Assembly: GCA_030512295.1 (NCBI GenBank) | Contig: JAULSR010000001.1 | Coordinates: forward strand, 7,587,001-7,651,000 | Direction of reading: 5' to 3' | Source of the DNA: Bombardia bombarda | Taxonomy: Eukaryota; Ascomycota; Sordariomycetes; Sordariales; Lasiosphaeriaceae | DNA: 64,000 bases | In this document: positions 35,873 through 47,771 of the stretch, one piece after another | How positions within the stretch are numbered: position 1 is the stretch's first letter | Layout of the letters: every line of letters begins with the position of its first letter | Made by a program: the position numbers and the translations under genes | Notes under the pieces: model-generated | Told to the model about the DNA's origin: nothing | Databases searched by the model: none | Seen by the model: only the letters and a program-made list of their open reading frames with translations

Positions 35873-36555
35873 CAATCTTCTTATCACTCGTCTTCTATCT
35901 TTTGTCATCACTACATGTCAACAAAGCAAGACATGTACAATATGTATTAAAATACCAGCTGCAAGAAATTCATGTCCAGATGTTTACATTATCTGCTGTT
36001 TGTGTGTCCATATTCATCTGCTCGGTTGCTTGTTTGCTTGCTTTGCTTTTTAATCATCTTCTCCCCGTTCATCAAACGTCCCACCGAATGACATTTCTCG
36101 CCTCCACTAAGAAAGAGAAACACGCTAGAAAACGTCAGAAAGAACATGTATGACTTCATATCATACAAAAAGAAGACAGCTTGCCAGCCTTGAAAGTCAT
36201 ATCGACAAGAAAAAAAAGAGTAAAACGCCATGGCTAAACCACCAAACCATACTCTTTTTTAACAAATGCAGCAATCAGTCCGCAAGTCCAGCCCGCCACA
36301 AAAAGCCAACACCGGACCGAATGGACGAGACCGTTCCACATATGACGCCAAGGGTTTAAACAGCCCCGCTTCCCGTTTCCCTTTCCTTTCCCCATCCCAT
36401 CAATCTTGACACACACTCTCGCGCTTCTTTGAAGCCAACCAGCCCATTACTCATATCGCCGTTCGTTCCCTAATCTACTCGTTCACTCGTCACAACGAAC
36501 CTCCTATACTATCAGCCGGCTGCTATTTGATTAACAAACAAGTTTGGCAAACAGC
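35873..36555. other. Convergent 3' intergenic region
   Basis: Between the ends of rev7 (plus) and the RhoGEF gene (minus). T/A-rich, with no supported gene. Confidence 0.6.
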
Positions 36556-39500
36556 TCAGCCACCACTACCAGTACTGCCCCCCTTGAGCAGTGTCCTTAA
36601 ACTGATCATCTCTCGTCGTAGCCGGGCATTATCCTTCTTCATCCTCGCCGTCTCCTCATTGCTCTCCTTCAGCTTCGCCATGATCTCCTCCTTGTCCTCT
36701 CGGCCCTTGCCCTTGAGCGCGCGCACAATTTTGCCCAGCTCACTGTTGAACTTCTCATACAACAGCTCGTTTTCCGCCGTGGCTTCCTTGTACATCTGGT
36801 CGATAGCCCTGACTTTGGCCTCGGTTGCCTTAAGCGTCTCATCCATGTCGCGCTGCATCTCAGCCTGTCTGTCCTGGAGCTCTTGCATGGCTTGTGGTAC
36901 ACGCTGCTCCAGCGCTTGCACAGCTGACGAAAGCTTGCGCAGATCCGACGCCGCTGACCGTGGTAGTGATGAGTTTACGCGCGCCATGTCTTCGCCGATG
37001 CGCGATAATTCAATTTTTAGTGAGGCGCCCACCTCATCCACTGCTTTCTTCTCTACCAGCAGCCGCTCACGGAGCTTTTGTGGCGACTGAAGGCGGAGCC
37101 TTGGTGTCTGGGCGGAGGTCGAGGAACTGAGTGTGCTTGTCACTATTGCCGGCGGAGATAGGAGCTGCTTGGTAGGACTGGAGATTGGGCGTGAGGGGGT
37201 GAAATCGATGCTAGTTATGGGGATACGTGATGGCGGTTTAAGATTCGGGATATTCGAGGATTGGAGGGTACTAGCTCGCTCCCTCTGTGTTACCCTCTGC
37301 ATCTCAGGAGAGTTCGCCATTTGTTGGAAGAGGTCTACTAGATTCTCCTTCTGTTGTCTTGACGAGCGGTAGGATGGCGTCTGTGGCGGTTGTGGGCTGA
37401 TTGGTATCTTGGATGGTGATGTGATTCGAATGCTCGAGTTAAACTTCTCGGCCGTCTGCTGCTTGTTAATGCGAAGGGGCATGAGGGGGGCAGCTGCCTC
37501 TTCTAGGCTTGCAGCTGCCATCAAAGTCTTGAGGTCTGAGAGCGAACTACGCCGCTTCTTTTTAGCAGACTTGGAGTCGGCCGTCTCAACTTCTGGCTCA
37601 CCAATCGTTTCTAGCCTGTGGGAACTTGTAGGGCGGTACTCAGAATCGTCAAAAGCACCGGCAATTGGAGGCCTATCACGAGATTGTGGACGGCGCAACT
37701 TGTTGGGACCAGTAATCTGAATGCCCATATCCACTGATCTCGACCTATTAACCGATGCTTTGGAGAGACTCGAGCTTTCTCCAGACCCGGGAGTTCTGGT
37801 ATGCTTGCTTAGAGTCCGCCACATTGATGCAGGGCGCTCCTGGTCGGTTTTGCTGTTCTGGCGCAGAAGGGTATCGAGACCAAACTTCCTCCGAAGAGAT
37901 GATGTGTTCGATGTCATTGACCCAGAAGCAGACTTGTGGCTTCGGTTGCTTGTATTCATAGAATCGACAGCAGGAGTCTTGAGGTTCATACTTGCCCCAA
38001 AGCAATGGTCGTCGAATATGCGATCGCAATCCTCAACGAGACGGTCGAGGAGGTTGATGTAATTAGGCGCGCTTTCATCATCAACTAACAGTTCCGCAAA
38101 AGCAAGCGTCAACGCTCCTCTGTCGCCATCATTTCCACAACCATCTAGCAAGTCGGCAAGCAGCTTCATAAGCGCCGTGAACGCCCGCCGATTTTGTGGA
38201 GCCATGTCGCCGAAAAGAAAGCGAACAAAATCAGCAAAGTCTCCAACCACCCTTTTTGAGGCCCGCACCTGCAGTGCATCAAGCGCCTGCATCGTCATGA
38301 TCGGTCCTATCTGCTCACGCCAAGCAATGCGAACAAACTTCTCAAAAGCAGCGAAAATGACCTCAGTTCCCAGCTCAGAAGAGGCATCGAGATCGAATGG
38401 AAACTCGATTAAGCGGTTATATAGATCATTCACAGCCAGCTCGTCGACCATTGACCGGTTGAGTAATGTGCGGCCAATGAAATATCCTTTGCGAGCCTGC
38501 ATGCTGGCAACGTAGCCGGTGAATGTTTGCTCAAGTCGAACCAACGGATTCTCCGGACGGTCCTCGCCCATCCCAAGTCGAGCATCTCGATCTCTTAGAG
38601 ATCCAGCTATCATGGTCAGATCTAGCTGACTGTTTGATCGAGACATCTGTGAGGGAAGCAATGAGGAAGCACTCCCCATGGGAGTTCTCGGTCGCTTCAA
38701 CGTATTGATGGTTGCTGTGTCTGTGGCTGTCGTCGTGGTAGTAGATGTCATATTTCCGGCCAGGAAATTCGAAAGCATCTTGACTGGAGAAGAGGCAAGG
38801 AATGACTTGTTGTTCTTTTCCACTTTTGATGCAATGTTGAGAGCCCGCAAAATCTTGGTATAGTACGAAACGAGTGCAGGGACAAGTCTCAAGTTGGAGA
38901 CAGTGAAATGGGCGCTCAGGAGTAGGGCGATCCTCCTCGAAAGAGTGGGCAGAAAGTCCTCCAACGCAATATCGTCCGTATACTTCTTTCCATTCAGGCC
39001 CAAGGTGTTCATAGCTATCCGCTTCATATCTCCGCTCTTGATCTCGATCACTACCTCCACACCATAATGGCCGACGGGGGCGCCCTTAGTACCTTTATCA
39101 TTGTCGACAACGATACGAATAGGCGCTGGCTCCCTGCGGCCCTCAACTAGCTGCTCGGCGGCCTCTTGGAAGACAGCTGCGTGAACCCCAAAGTTGTTGT
39201 CCTCCATTTTTACCGTGCGGAGAGTCCAGGTTGGATCTTCTCTCTCGGTTTCGGAAAATCGACCCTCAATTCGGGCCCTGGTAATGTCCTCGCTCCATTT
39301 GCTGGCCCTACCCTCGTAAGTTTCCCGAAGGAGGAAACACCTCGAGGTAACCGCCTTGCTTGTAAAATACTCGCCAGATTGGGTCCCTTTCAACTCTTGA
39401 GTCGACGTCATCCAAATCACTCGCCCATCTAAAGATTCAGTGAACCGAACATCGGCCAACGAGTGCCAGCCTGTAAAAGCAAACTCCCATGTCCCTGGCC

Positions 39501-41187
39501 CTCCCGCAACATTGGTCATAGAGGCAAGTAGGCCAGCGGGCGAAGGCTTGTCAAGCTCGCGCAAGAAGTCGCGGCCTGTAATGCCCAAGCTTGTCTTCTT
39601 CTTCAAGATAGCAACGCAGTCAGTGAAAAGGAGAAAAATCCCCGCTTGGTCCTGAGCTTCAGCATCACTGGGGTCAGTGGCAAAAGGCGCAGCGAGTTCG
39701 ACGAAGTCGGCGGCGAGGACCAATCGTCCTTGTGGCTCGAGATCAAGCGGCCAAGACTCAACCATTGCCCGTAAGCGATTGGTGACGTGAGGCTTGTCTG
39801 GCAATGGATCATCCATTGAACAGATATTCGTGATGATATCGCGAGCACGGAGCATAAGTTGGAGAGCCGGGTGTGTGATTGGAAGGCTGGTAACGATCTG
39901 ATCGATGAACAAGCTGTATCGAGGAAGCCTCTGGACGGGCTCAATGAGCAGCGAGCGAATGGCCTGCTCTCCTTTCTGAGCTACACGTTGGCGGAAACTC
40001 GACTGCTGGTCCAAGTAGGAGTTAAGAAGGCGAGGAAAGTTTTGGCTGGCCCGAATATAGTCCTGGTAGCAATCTGTAAACTTTGGGAACCATTCGAGAA
40101 ATAAGCGAGCCATGGCAAGCGCCCCGCTTGGGTCTTTGGGCTTGTTCGAACTTCCTACTCGGGGTGTTGGTAATGGATTTTCCATATCTCTCGTAGAATC
40201 TTCCTCAGTGTCATCCATGATCTGCCGGAGTTCCAGCATAAAAGCCCTGTTGACCTGAAGTATGCTGTCTGCAGATTTTGGAAAGAGTTGTTCCAAGTCT
40301 TGTTCAGTAGGGCTGACGCTCGCAGAGGGTCGCTGCTTCGCACTCTGGCGAAAATCATCGGCAACATGGTTGACTAGCTCATCAAGCTTGAGGACATAGC
40401 GTTCCTCGGTATCAACCAGCTCTGCCATCTTCATCCGCAAGTCAAGCTTTTGGTTCCTGGTGAAGGACTTGGTCCTGTTAAGCGAGTTTGGTCTCGATGG
40501 CGCTCGTCTTAATCTTGATGTTGGCAGGAAAACCGGCTCCCCAAACAGCTTGACCAGGGGAGTGTAGCCACCATATTGTCGCAAAGTCGGGTCCAAAATG
40601 TCATCCTCGTCATCGGGCACTTCTTCAAGATCGGCCGTCTGGAGCGGGACGATCGATCCTGGCGGTAGGACAAGATCAAGGTCCACATTGCTGATATGAT
40701 GGGTCTGGAGGGCAGCGTCCAGAATTCGTATAACATCGGCTGTGTTCTCGGCCTGAACTGCTGATTTGGCAAGGTCGGCAGCATGTTGCTCGCTGAACAA
40801 GGACGGGGCAGAGCCTGGGCGGCGGGCACGGGTCGTAGGATACTGGTTCTTTAAGTGATTCTTGACGACCTCGGGCAACTCCGAGAAGTACTTGAATAGA
40901 CCAAAAGCCAGGCCCCTGCAGACCTCGTCTCCTTGAAACTCGCGTGGCAGGTGGTTGACGACGCCATAGAAAGGCGAGTTCGGAGATATTGTGATGCGCG
41001 GAAACGACTGGAAGCCGGCAGCGCTGTAGACGTGGAGCTGGATTCGAGAGCTGTTGTGGGTGAAGTTGGCCGTCGTGGACGGGCCGTGGAAGATCAGGAC
41101 TGGTAGGTGGCCGAGCAATGGGTCGCTGGCATAATAGAGGGTGACGTGCTCGGGCAGGAGCCCCAACTCCTCCGTGACACGAACCAT
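36556..41187 (-). CDS. RhoGEF (DH-domain) protein with C-terminal coiled coil
   Basis: Guanine-nucleotide exchange factor for a Rho-family GTPase, expected at the cortex in polarity or septation. A single 1543-codon exon. Residues 1-250 are a fungal N-terminal region without a known domain. The Dbl-homology domain spans about 252-457: it opens MKMAELVDTEERYVLKLDELV, contains ARLFLEWFPKFTDCYQDYI, and has the conserved third region IEPVQRLPRYSLFIDQIV. A PH-like segment may follow (about 470-600: DLEPQGRLVLAADFVEL, GIFLLFTDCVAIL). The middle ~600 residues resemble the conserved helical part of fungal RhoGEFs, with Ser-rich linkers, and the last ~150 residues are a strong coiled coil ending LRREMISLRTLLKG. 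The partner GTPase cannot be assigned from sequence. Confidence 0.88.
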   Translation of the reverse strand: MVRVTEELGLLPEHVTLYYASDPLLGHLPVLIFHGPSTTANFTHNSSRIQLHVYSAAGFQSFPRITISPNSPFYGVVNHLPREFQGDEVCRGLAFGLFKYFSELPEVVKNHLKNQYPTTRARRPGSAPSLFSEQHAADLAKSAVQAENTADVIRILDAALQTHHISNVDLDLVLPPGSIVPLQTADLEEVPDDEDDILDPTLRQYGGYTPLVKLFGEPVFLPTSRLRRAPSRPNSLNRTKSFTRNQKLDLRMKMAELVDTEERYVLKLDELVNHVADDFRQSAKQRPSASVSPTEQDLEQLFPKSADSILQVNRAFMLELRQIMDDTEEDSTRDMENPLPTPRVGSSNKPKDPSGALAMARLFLEWFPKFTDCYQDYIRASQNFPRLLNSYLDQQSSFRQRVAQKGEQAIRSLLIEPVQRLPRYSLFIDQIVTSLPITHPALQLMLRARDIITNICSMDDPLPDKPHVTNRLRAMVESWPLDLEPQGRLVLAADFVELAAPFATDPSDAEAQDQAGIFLLFTDCVAILKKKTSLGITGRDFLRELDKPSPAGLLASMTNVAGGPGTWEFAFTGWHSLADVRFTESLDGRVIWMTSTQELKGTQSGEYFTSKAVTSRCFLLRETYEGRASKWSEDITRARIEGRFSETEREDPTWTLRTVKMEDNNFGVHAAVFQEAAEQLVEGRREPAPIRIVVDNDKGTKGAPVGHYGVEVVIEIKSGDMKRIAMNTLGLNGKKYTDDIALEDFLPTLSRRIALLLSAHFTVSNLRLVPALVSYYTKILRALNIASKVEKNNKSFLASSPVKMLSNFLAGNMTSTTTTTATDTATINTLKRPRTPMGSASSLLPSQMSRSNSQLDLTMIAGSLRDRDARLGMGEDRPENPLVRLEQTFTGYVASMQARKGYFIGRTLLNRSMVDELAVNDLYNRLIEFPFDLDASSELGTEVIFAAFEKFVRIAWREQIGPIMTMQALDALQVRASKRVVGDFADFVRFLFGDMAPQNRRAFTALMKLLADLLDGCGNDGDRGALTLAFAELLVDDESAPNYINLLDRLVEDCDRIFDDHCFGASMNLKTPAVDSMNTSNRSHKSASGSMTSNTSSLRRKFGLDTLLRQNSKTDQERPASMWRTLSKHTRTPGSGESSSLSKASVNRSRSVDMGIQITGPNKLRRPQSRDRPPIAGAFDDSEYRPTSSHRLETIGEPEVETADSKSAKKKRRSSLSDLKTLMAAASLEEAAAPLMPLRINKQQTAEKFNSSIRITSPSKIPISPQPPQTPSYRSSRQQKENLVDLFQQMANSPEMQRVTQRERASTLQSSNIPNLKPPSRIPITSIDFTPSRPISSPTKQLLSPPAIVTSTLSSSTSAQTPRLRLQSPQKLRERLLVEKKAVDEVGASLKIELSRIGEDMARVNSSLPRSAASDLRKLSSAVQALEQRVPQAMQELQDRQAEMQRDMDETLKATEAKVRAIDQMYKEATAENELLYEKFNSELGKIVRALKGKGREDKEEIMAKLKESNEETARMKKDNARLRREMISLRTLLKGGSTGSGG

Positions 41188-43895
41188 GGTCGCTTCAATG
41201 GGTCGTGGTCATGGCGGTCGAGCAACGTGTAAGCGATCGGGTTCCGCCAACAAGGAGGAAGATGGCCGTCTCGCAATCGCAATCGCAGTCGTGGTCGCAA
41301 TCGTCGTCCAGAATGCTATTTGTGTATTCGAGAAGTAAACAGGTGAGAGGCGAAGGGCGATGGTGTGACGTCGCGCGAATCGGCGGCGAGCTTACTTTGG
41401 ATCCCCAAATTTCCGCGTCGCCAAAACAAACACCCACAACAAAGGTCCGGGGGCGTACGCGGGGGAGCAGGAGACAGGTCACTGGTGACAGACTACGCCA
41501 CAAAAGAGTCACAAAAAGAAGCAATACCGACTAATTCTTCAGGAAGAGAATAGTTGCGCGAACGTGTCGCAAATGCCAATCGAGGAAAGGTGGGCGGACG
41601 GGATCCGTCGATCGGACTGCTGGAGTGCTGGGTGGGTAGCTCGGCAAGCTCAGGGCAGGTAGCAAGGCGCAGCTCAGCTGTGTAGGGAATACATGGATGG
41701 ATCCCTTCTCGGTGTTGGCAAGGTTGGAATGTGTGTTTTGTTTCAGGAAACCGCCGGCGGCCGCGCCAAAAGAGTGGGAAGGATGGGGCCTTAGGCCCTG
41801 GCGCTAGGTGCCGTAGCCCCAGGATCGAGCTTATGTAGACTTGACGCCTGACAACTGGACTTGGCCAAACGCGTCCCAGGCGCGTTTTGCTTTTGTGGGC
41901 TAGGGCGCTCAGACCACCACCTCCACCCGCGCAATCCTGTAAACATGGAGACTTGGTGGGGACAAGCGCGGGCGAGCCTGGCAAAGGTGAGCCCCGCCAT
42001 GCCAGTCGGCGCCACGTGCCTCAACATGGATGAATTAAGCTCAAAGGCATCCCCTGATCCCTGCCCAGTCTTTTCTTGGACCTTCGATTCCACTGTGATC
42101 GACGGCGATTTGATTTGACTGACGACATTTGATGGCACGACATGACTTGGAGCCAGGCTAAGACCCGGTGGTGCGGGACACGCACATTTGGCATGATAGA
42201 CAGAAGTGGACAGACTTGGCCCCCCGAGCGGCGACGAGATCGTCACTAATCTGATGACGAACTATCGGCAGCCTGTGACAGGTTACGCCAAAGTGGAGGT
42301 GCATAATCGGCTTGAGCTTGGATAGAGATATTTGAGAGAAGTTTGGTTATAAGAGTTTCAACAGACTAATGTGAAAGCAGAAATTGGTAGGTTTGACTTG
42401 GTCTTTGATATATTGCAATATTTGTCAAAGTACAGCTTATAGTCTTCTCACATTAAGAAAGTAGGACGTCACTATTAGATGTTTAAGGTGTAATTAAAGT
42501 CGTAGCTATATCTACATGCCGTCGAATAGATCTCCCACGTATTCGTCATTCTCCCTTAGCCCCTACTCCTATTTCGACAAGCTGATCATATGATATCTTT
42601 TCTCGCAGAGAAATAGTGCTGAGTCGGCAGGCCCCTAAACAACATTATTAAAGTGCTGCAAGAACTTGAAGTTGCCAGATGTTGGACAGCAACGAACTCT
42701 ATCCCAGGCTGTAGGGTTAAGATTCAAAAGCTCGACTGGCAGGTTACCTCTTTCGGGGGCGCCGAATCTGGCATGTCCGCAGATGATGCACACCCGGACT
42801 TCAATATTGCACACACACATCTTGTCCTGCGGTCTGCGGCGTGGTCAGAGGGTGGTGGTAAAGTGTTGGAGAGAAAGTGAGGGCGGGGAGTGGGAAGCAG
42901 GAGGGGAGGGGGACTTTTGTGAGTTTATCGGCGGTTCTTACCGGGTAAAATGCAAAGATACTGGATGTAATTATTGTTGCAGTCTTTGGGCATTGCAAGC
43001 TGCTGGTAGAGATTGCTCGAGGTTGAGAAACACTGATTATCCAACAGTAAAACAGGGAACAAAACAGAAAGCAAAAATAATGTGTGAGTTTAGCTAGCCT
43101 AGCCGAAGAAATTTTCGTAAAATGATTTGGAGGTTGTGTGAAGCAACTTTGTGGCGAAAATACAGTCGGATGAAAAACAACTACCTCAGATAAGTAAGAC
43201 AGGTAGTGTTTGCTACTTTCTCTTGTGCCAGGTGTCGGAATTCAATAGAAGCCCACTATTTACCACAGATACATCATGGAGCAAAAATACCCTTGACAGG
43301 GATGAACCATTGGCATCACTGTAGGGGGGAGCTAAGCTTCTATACAGGTTGGGACGGGGCCCGCATGTTTATTTCTATTATGTTTTCGATTTATTGCCTC
43401 CGGGTGCCTTTTCGCCTCCGGCGGGCAAGGAATGGTAGGCAGTTGAGGTAGTCACGACTCACGACCGACGAGAAGACCACACCACTGCCCAATGCCCAAG
43501 GGTTTTGTGCGCCACTTAACAAACTGGCCAATAGTCGAAGACAGTTTGGTGACACTTTTTCTCAGTGTAAATAAATAAGCAAGCAAGCCTCTTGCTTTGT
43601 TAGGTTACACGTTATAAACAAACTAGGCGCCAAGCCAATGAAGCGTCGGTCTAATAGGGTAAGTTTGGCAACAACCCAATTCCGCATTACTTGAACCACC
43701 GAAAGGTTTATTGCCAGAAAGACTTTTTTCTGACGATGGCTCGCGCCTTCCAACCTCCGCAATCTGCTGCAAATGGTATCATCAACAGCCCGGCTGTTAG
43801 TGGAGTCTATCTTTCGGTGGTGGTAAAGCTGGTGTTTGTGTCTAACGCCATGCTGTACTTCTCCTCATGGGCTACTTCTTTCTACTCTAGGTACC
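41188..43895. other. Intergenic spacer, no gene seen
   Basis: About 2.7 kb between the RhoGEF start and the end of the FAD monooxygenase gene (both minus). The RhoGEF promoter is in the part nearest 41188. From 42300 on the sequence is AT-rich with only short ORFs. A minus-strand 67-codon frame at 43562-43762 could in principle be a further exon of the monooxygenase through a GTATGT donor near 43900, but the peptide is not convincing. Confidence 0.5.
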
Positions 43896-45320
43896 TTACA
43901 TACAAACACACCTCCAAGTTGGCCTTTGAGGAGCGGTCCTCGCCACCACTTCAATTGTATCCAAAATGCTAGCCTTGTGGTTGTCGTAAGAAACATCGAG
44001 GTCCTCCGACCAGATCCACTTGAGACGGTTGTTGGTGCCCTCGATGAGGAGCGGGAGACTTTCATCATATGTCTTACCCTTCATTGAGGGAAGTTGCATA
44101 TGGAACAAAGTGCCGGCTTCGCGACTCGTTTCTTGGACTCGCTGCGCGCGCGGTAATCGCACGCCCTGGTATAACGTCATCCAAGGCCCCAGCTTTGACC
44201 CCTCACCCTCACCACCTCGCCGCGCAAGATACTCGGCCAAGGCCTTCGCGAGGATATAACCATCCTCGACCGCTTGCCCTGCTCCAGCGCTTTGGTGCGG
44301 GACCATTGGGTGCGCCGCATCTCCCAAGAGTGCCACCTTTCCGTCCAAGAAGATCCAGTCCGCCACCGGATCGCGATCGTTGATCCGCCATTTGGATGGC
44401 TTCGGAGGAAGGAGGTCGATGATCTTCTGCACCAGCTCGTCACAATCGCTGAATTCGGCCCTCATTTCGTCGATATCGCAGGTGCTCGACCAGCTCTCTT
44501 TCAGATCTGGAATCTCGTCCTCGCTCTTGGTGACGCAGCCCACAAAGTTGAGCGTCTGGTTTGCGCTAATGGTATAGGCGACGACATGCTTGTCCGGCCC
44601 TATCCACAGAACTGAGTGCGAAGGGAGTGGCCATGGCGAGGGTAGCTTTTCTACGGGCACCACGGCTCGATAAAGAATCTTGCCACTATACACAGCCTTG
44701 CCGTCGGGGATAAACTGTCTTCGCACCGCCGAGTGAATACCGTCACAGCCAATGACGAGGTCGGCCTCGACCGCTGTCCCATCCTCAAACCTCACCCGGA
44801 CCATGTCACCCAGATCCTTGATAACCGGAGTCAGCCATGTTTGAAATTGATCAGTGTTGAGTGGGTAGCCATCCATACGCACCTCGAGATCACGGCACTT
44901 TTTATTAGTATGCAAATTCGCTGCGTTGCGCTGCTTGACGAAATCTAACAGGAGCTGCAGGAACTCGTGTCGCGACACGGCCGCATACCGCACCTTTCCG
45001 TCCTCGTTCGCCGATACCGTTGTGATTTCGCCGCTATTGTCCCATCGCCGAAGGGTAAACCAGACGCCACCCCGGGTCCCCGAAATTGCGTTCATCGCCT
45101 CCCCAATGCCGATTGTATGCAACAGCTTTGCCGCGTTCACCCCGAGGCCTATGCCCGCACCCAGCTCCCTGAAGGCGGTTGCTTGCTCGTATATGTCGAC
45201 GGTGATGCCATTGTTGCCGCCGCAGAAATGATGGAGGAAGAGGGCCGTCGTCAAACCTCCGATACCACCTCCGATAATGGCTATACGAAACGGGGCAGTG
45301 CTGCCTCTGGATGACTTCAT
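43896..45320 (-). CDS. FAD-dependent monooxygenase (salicylate hydroxylase-like)
   Basis: Class A flavoprotein monooxygenase that hydroxylates an aromatic or related substrate with NAD(P)H and O2. 474 residues from the ATG at 45320 (an in-frame ATG 30 codons upstream adds unconserved residues). FAD dinucleotide-binding motif IAIIGGGIGGL at residues 13-23. DG motif VIGCDGIHSAVRRQF in the middle. GD motif LLGDAAHPMVPHQSAGAGQAVEDG towards the C-terminus. The GAGIGLGVNAAKLL segment is typical of salicylate-hydroxylase-like enzymes. The last residues (RPTWRCVCM) overlap a good donor-like GTATGT, so the true C-terminus may lie in another exon. It stands alone in a long spacer, with no adjacent biosynthetic genes. 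Confidence 0.87.
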   Translation of the reverse strand: MKSSRGSTAPFRIAIIGGGIGGLTTALFLHHFCGGNNGITVDIYEQATAFRELGAGIGLGVNAAKLLHTIGIGEAMNAISGTRGGVWFTLRRWDNSGEITTVSANEDGKVRYAAVSRHEFLQLLLDFVKQRNAANLHTNKKCRDLEVRMDGYPLNTDQFQTWLTPVIKDLGDMVRVRFEDGTAVEADLVIGCDGIHSAVRRQFIPDGKAVYSGKILYRAVVPVEKLPSPWPLPSHSVLWIGPDKHVVAYTISANQTLNFVGCVTKSEDEIPDLKESWSSTCDIDEMRAEFSDCDELVQKIIDLLPPKPSKWRINDRDPVADWIFLDGKVALLGDAAHPMVPHQSAGAGQAVEDGYILAKALAEYLARRGGEGEGSKLGPWMTLYQGVRLPRAQRVQETSREAGTLFHMQLPSMKGKTYDESLPLLIEGTNNRLKWIWSEDLDVSYDNHKASILDTIEVVARTAPQRPTWRCVCM

Positions 45321-47771
45321 TTTTGGCGGCAGATGCTGGACATCCGAATGCTGGCGACTTTCGAGACCGGACCAGATGCAAAGCATACGTATGCGACAGA
45401 CAAGCGACAAGGAAGACGAGAGAGTGCTGCGGTCTCAAAGTGTGTGCGATGACCTGGGTACCTATTATACAATGACTCCACACCGTTGACCATGTCTTCA
45501 TCTGACCGACTGATCGGACTTGCTTAATCGGTTTAATCATGAGCTAAACCCGTCACAGTGCACGATAATCAGCGAGTTGATCGGACGAACCCCAACATTC
45601 CTCGTGGAGGCCCTTGCTTACATGCCAAAATAGGACTGGATCAAACCAGGCTTGAACGAACATACTGTGGTAGGCGACAGATCAGACACATCATCCTTGT
45701 CCTGGTCTCGCTCATGGCGTCAATCCTCCCAATATTCCTCCAACACACATCCGGGCTACGCCGCTGCATGCACATGTGCTAGTTTGCCGGCGCTTGTCCG
45801 TGAGGGTCCAGCTGCATGCTGTCAACACATATCGATTCGGCCGGTAGCCAAGACTAAGAGCCCCTCGAAGCGACTGATAGCGCTACCTGCCTGCCCGCTC
45901 CTTTGTCAAATGCGGGCCGAGACTTCAGCACACCGACATCTTCCATCTTTCGCCCCTACGGATACGTGCCTCAAACTCCGGATCAGCCCATACAGCCTTG
46001 CGAACAGTCCATAACACCGCAGCAATCCCCGGAATGGAATGGCCCCCATGGAACGGCATAGCTAAAAACAAGCAGATATGGAGGCGAATCTGCAAATGAA
46101 TCCCGCCAGGCCGGATCCCGGGCAAACCCAGGCCTATCATTTGCAGCAACAGGCCCGCCATTGGCTGGCTTTTACCCACAGACATTCAAGCAGCGAGGCA
46201 GCCATCTCATCAAGGTAGCATCCGTGCGTGCTACGTGCATAACAGTAACGCGCTGTACCAGGAAGGGGGGCGAGGCGAGCCTTTGAAGATAACAACGGGT
46301 ACCGGGATCCGGGCGGGTGCGCCAAGGCCATGGCAGGTTGTTCGGTCGTTTGTATTAATCCCGCATCAAGAAGTACCCGGATCACCCACCCCCTCTTCTG
46401 CCCATCCCCCCAACCTTTTTTCGAACATCCATGAATCATGTGCTTGTCCCTACCCCTCCAAAAAGCAATGCTCTATCCATACCCCACCTCTTATTTCGGC
46501 ATTATCCCATTTTGTTTTGTGGTGGTGTAGCTGTTGGCTATCGTCGATGAGGCTTAGGAGACACAGAAAATTGATAGGTGACTCGACCCCATAATTAAAT
46601 ACCAAGCATCGTGAAGGGGGGGGGGGGGTTGTCACGCCTCTTCCTGCCCGCACGGGAACACGGTAGGTTGGGGGATCTATACAAACGAATGTTTGTTGTA
46701 CACGAGCAGATAGATAGCCTATAATGGCACGAGGTATGAATGCTGACAGCTTGCTTCAACCTGGAGTCGTTGGAGTTTGTTATTTGGAATTATAATGTTC
46801 GGAGACGCAGCCTGCCGGGCGGGTGTCATAGTGTGAAAGCTAAGGTATCTTCCTTTGACATAATGAAATCAATACAGGATACATGTACATGGAGTGGATA
46901 TTTCGAGAGAAACGCCACATGTTCCAAAAACAAACGCTCTGAAACCTGACCAAGTAAGTAGTGATTGTATCCATACCAACTTGGTGGTTAAAGTGTCTAG
47001 ACGATATTATGATCAACAAATAAAAAAAAGTGCTGGTGTACCCTCACGCCCGAGGTTTCCCGACTAAAGTGTGTTGCTCATACATGCCCCTCCGAGCTAG
47101 TAATTGATCGGTTATCTTTGTATAGGGCGGGATTCGTCATTTTCTACTTTTGTCGTTATGGGAGGTGATCTCCTTTTGCTGTCTGGTGTTACACAGATAG
47201 GTAGGCGAGGTAGCTCATGATGGCCGTCTGAATGACCCGAACGCCTTAGTTCTAGAGCCATGCCAGGCCAGCTTTGGTTCCACGTTGTGAAACGTTAACT
47301 TGAAGATTGAGTCCAGACTATTTGCTGTTCAGTTTTATTATGCTCGGGATAGTATGTATTACCCATAGTAGTAGAAGTCTAGAATTGTGTCATCACAAAC
47401 ACTGGAGATCACGGCATCATGTCTATTGCATAGGTACTGTCTGTTACATGTAGTTATGAATCCCTTACCTCTTTCCCCCCCTCCACCTGATCCTTTTTGC
47501 GAGCCTTATCTTCGGCCTCTTAGATAGATTCTCTCCCCAATAAACCTCTGTCACTGCCCTCCACCCTGCCCCGTCCGCCCGGGGTAAACGCGCCGCCGCA
47601 CGTACCACTGCTTGCACCTTCGCACCTTCGCACCTTCGCGCCTCCCTCTCTCCCTCTGGCCATCCATCCCTTCTTTCCTGACGACCTAATCTAGCAAAAA
47701 ATTCGAGCGTGAACAAGCAATTCGTGTATTGACCCCTCTCCTCCGACTCCCAGGACAAACCCGGCATCCCA
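45321..47771. other. Intergenic spacer, no gene seen
   Basis: About 2.4 kb between two minus-strand genes. It contains the monooxygenase promoter and a 13-base G homopolymer near 46616-46628. The ORF at 47465-47767 directly behind the ankyrin gene is compositionally odd (Arg/Glu/Gly) and is not supported. Confidence 0.5.

Noticed and set aside
43562..43762. Additional 3' exon for the FAD monooxygenase
   Set aside because: A donor GTATGT exists, but the joined peptide shows no similarity to monooxygenase C-termini.
47465..47767. 100-codon minus-strand ORF directly after the ankyrin gene
   Set aside because: Low-complexity Arg/Glu/Gly composition, repeated CTTCGCACC units, no domain.
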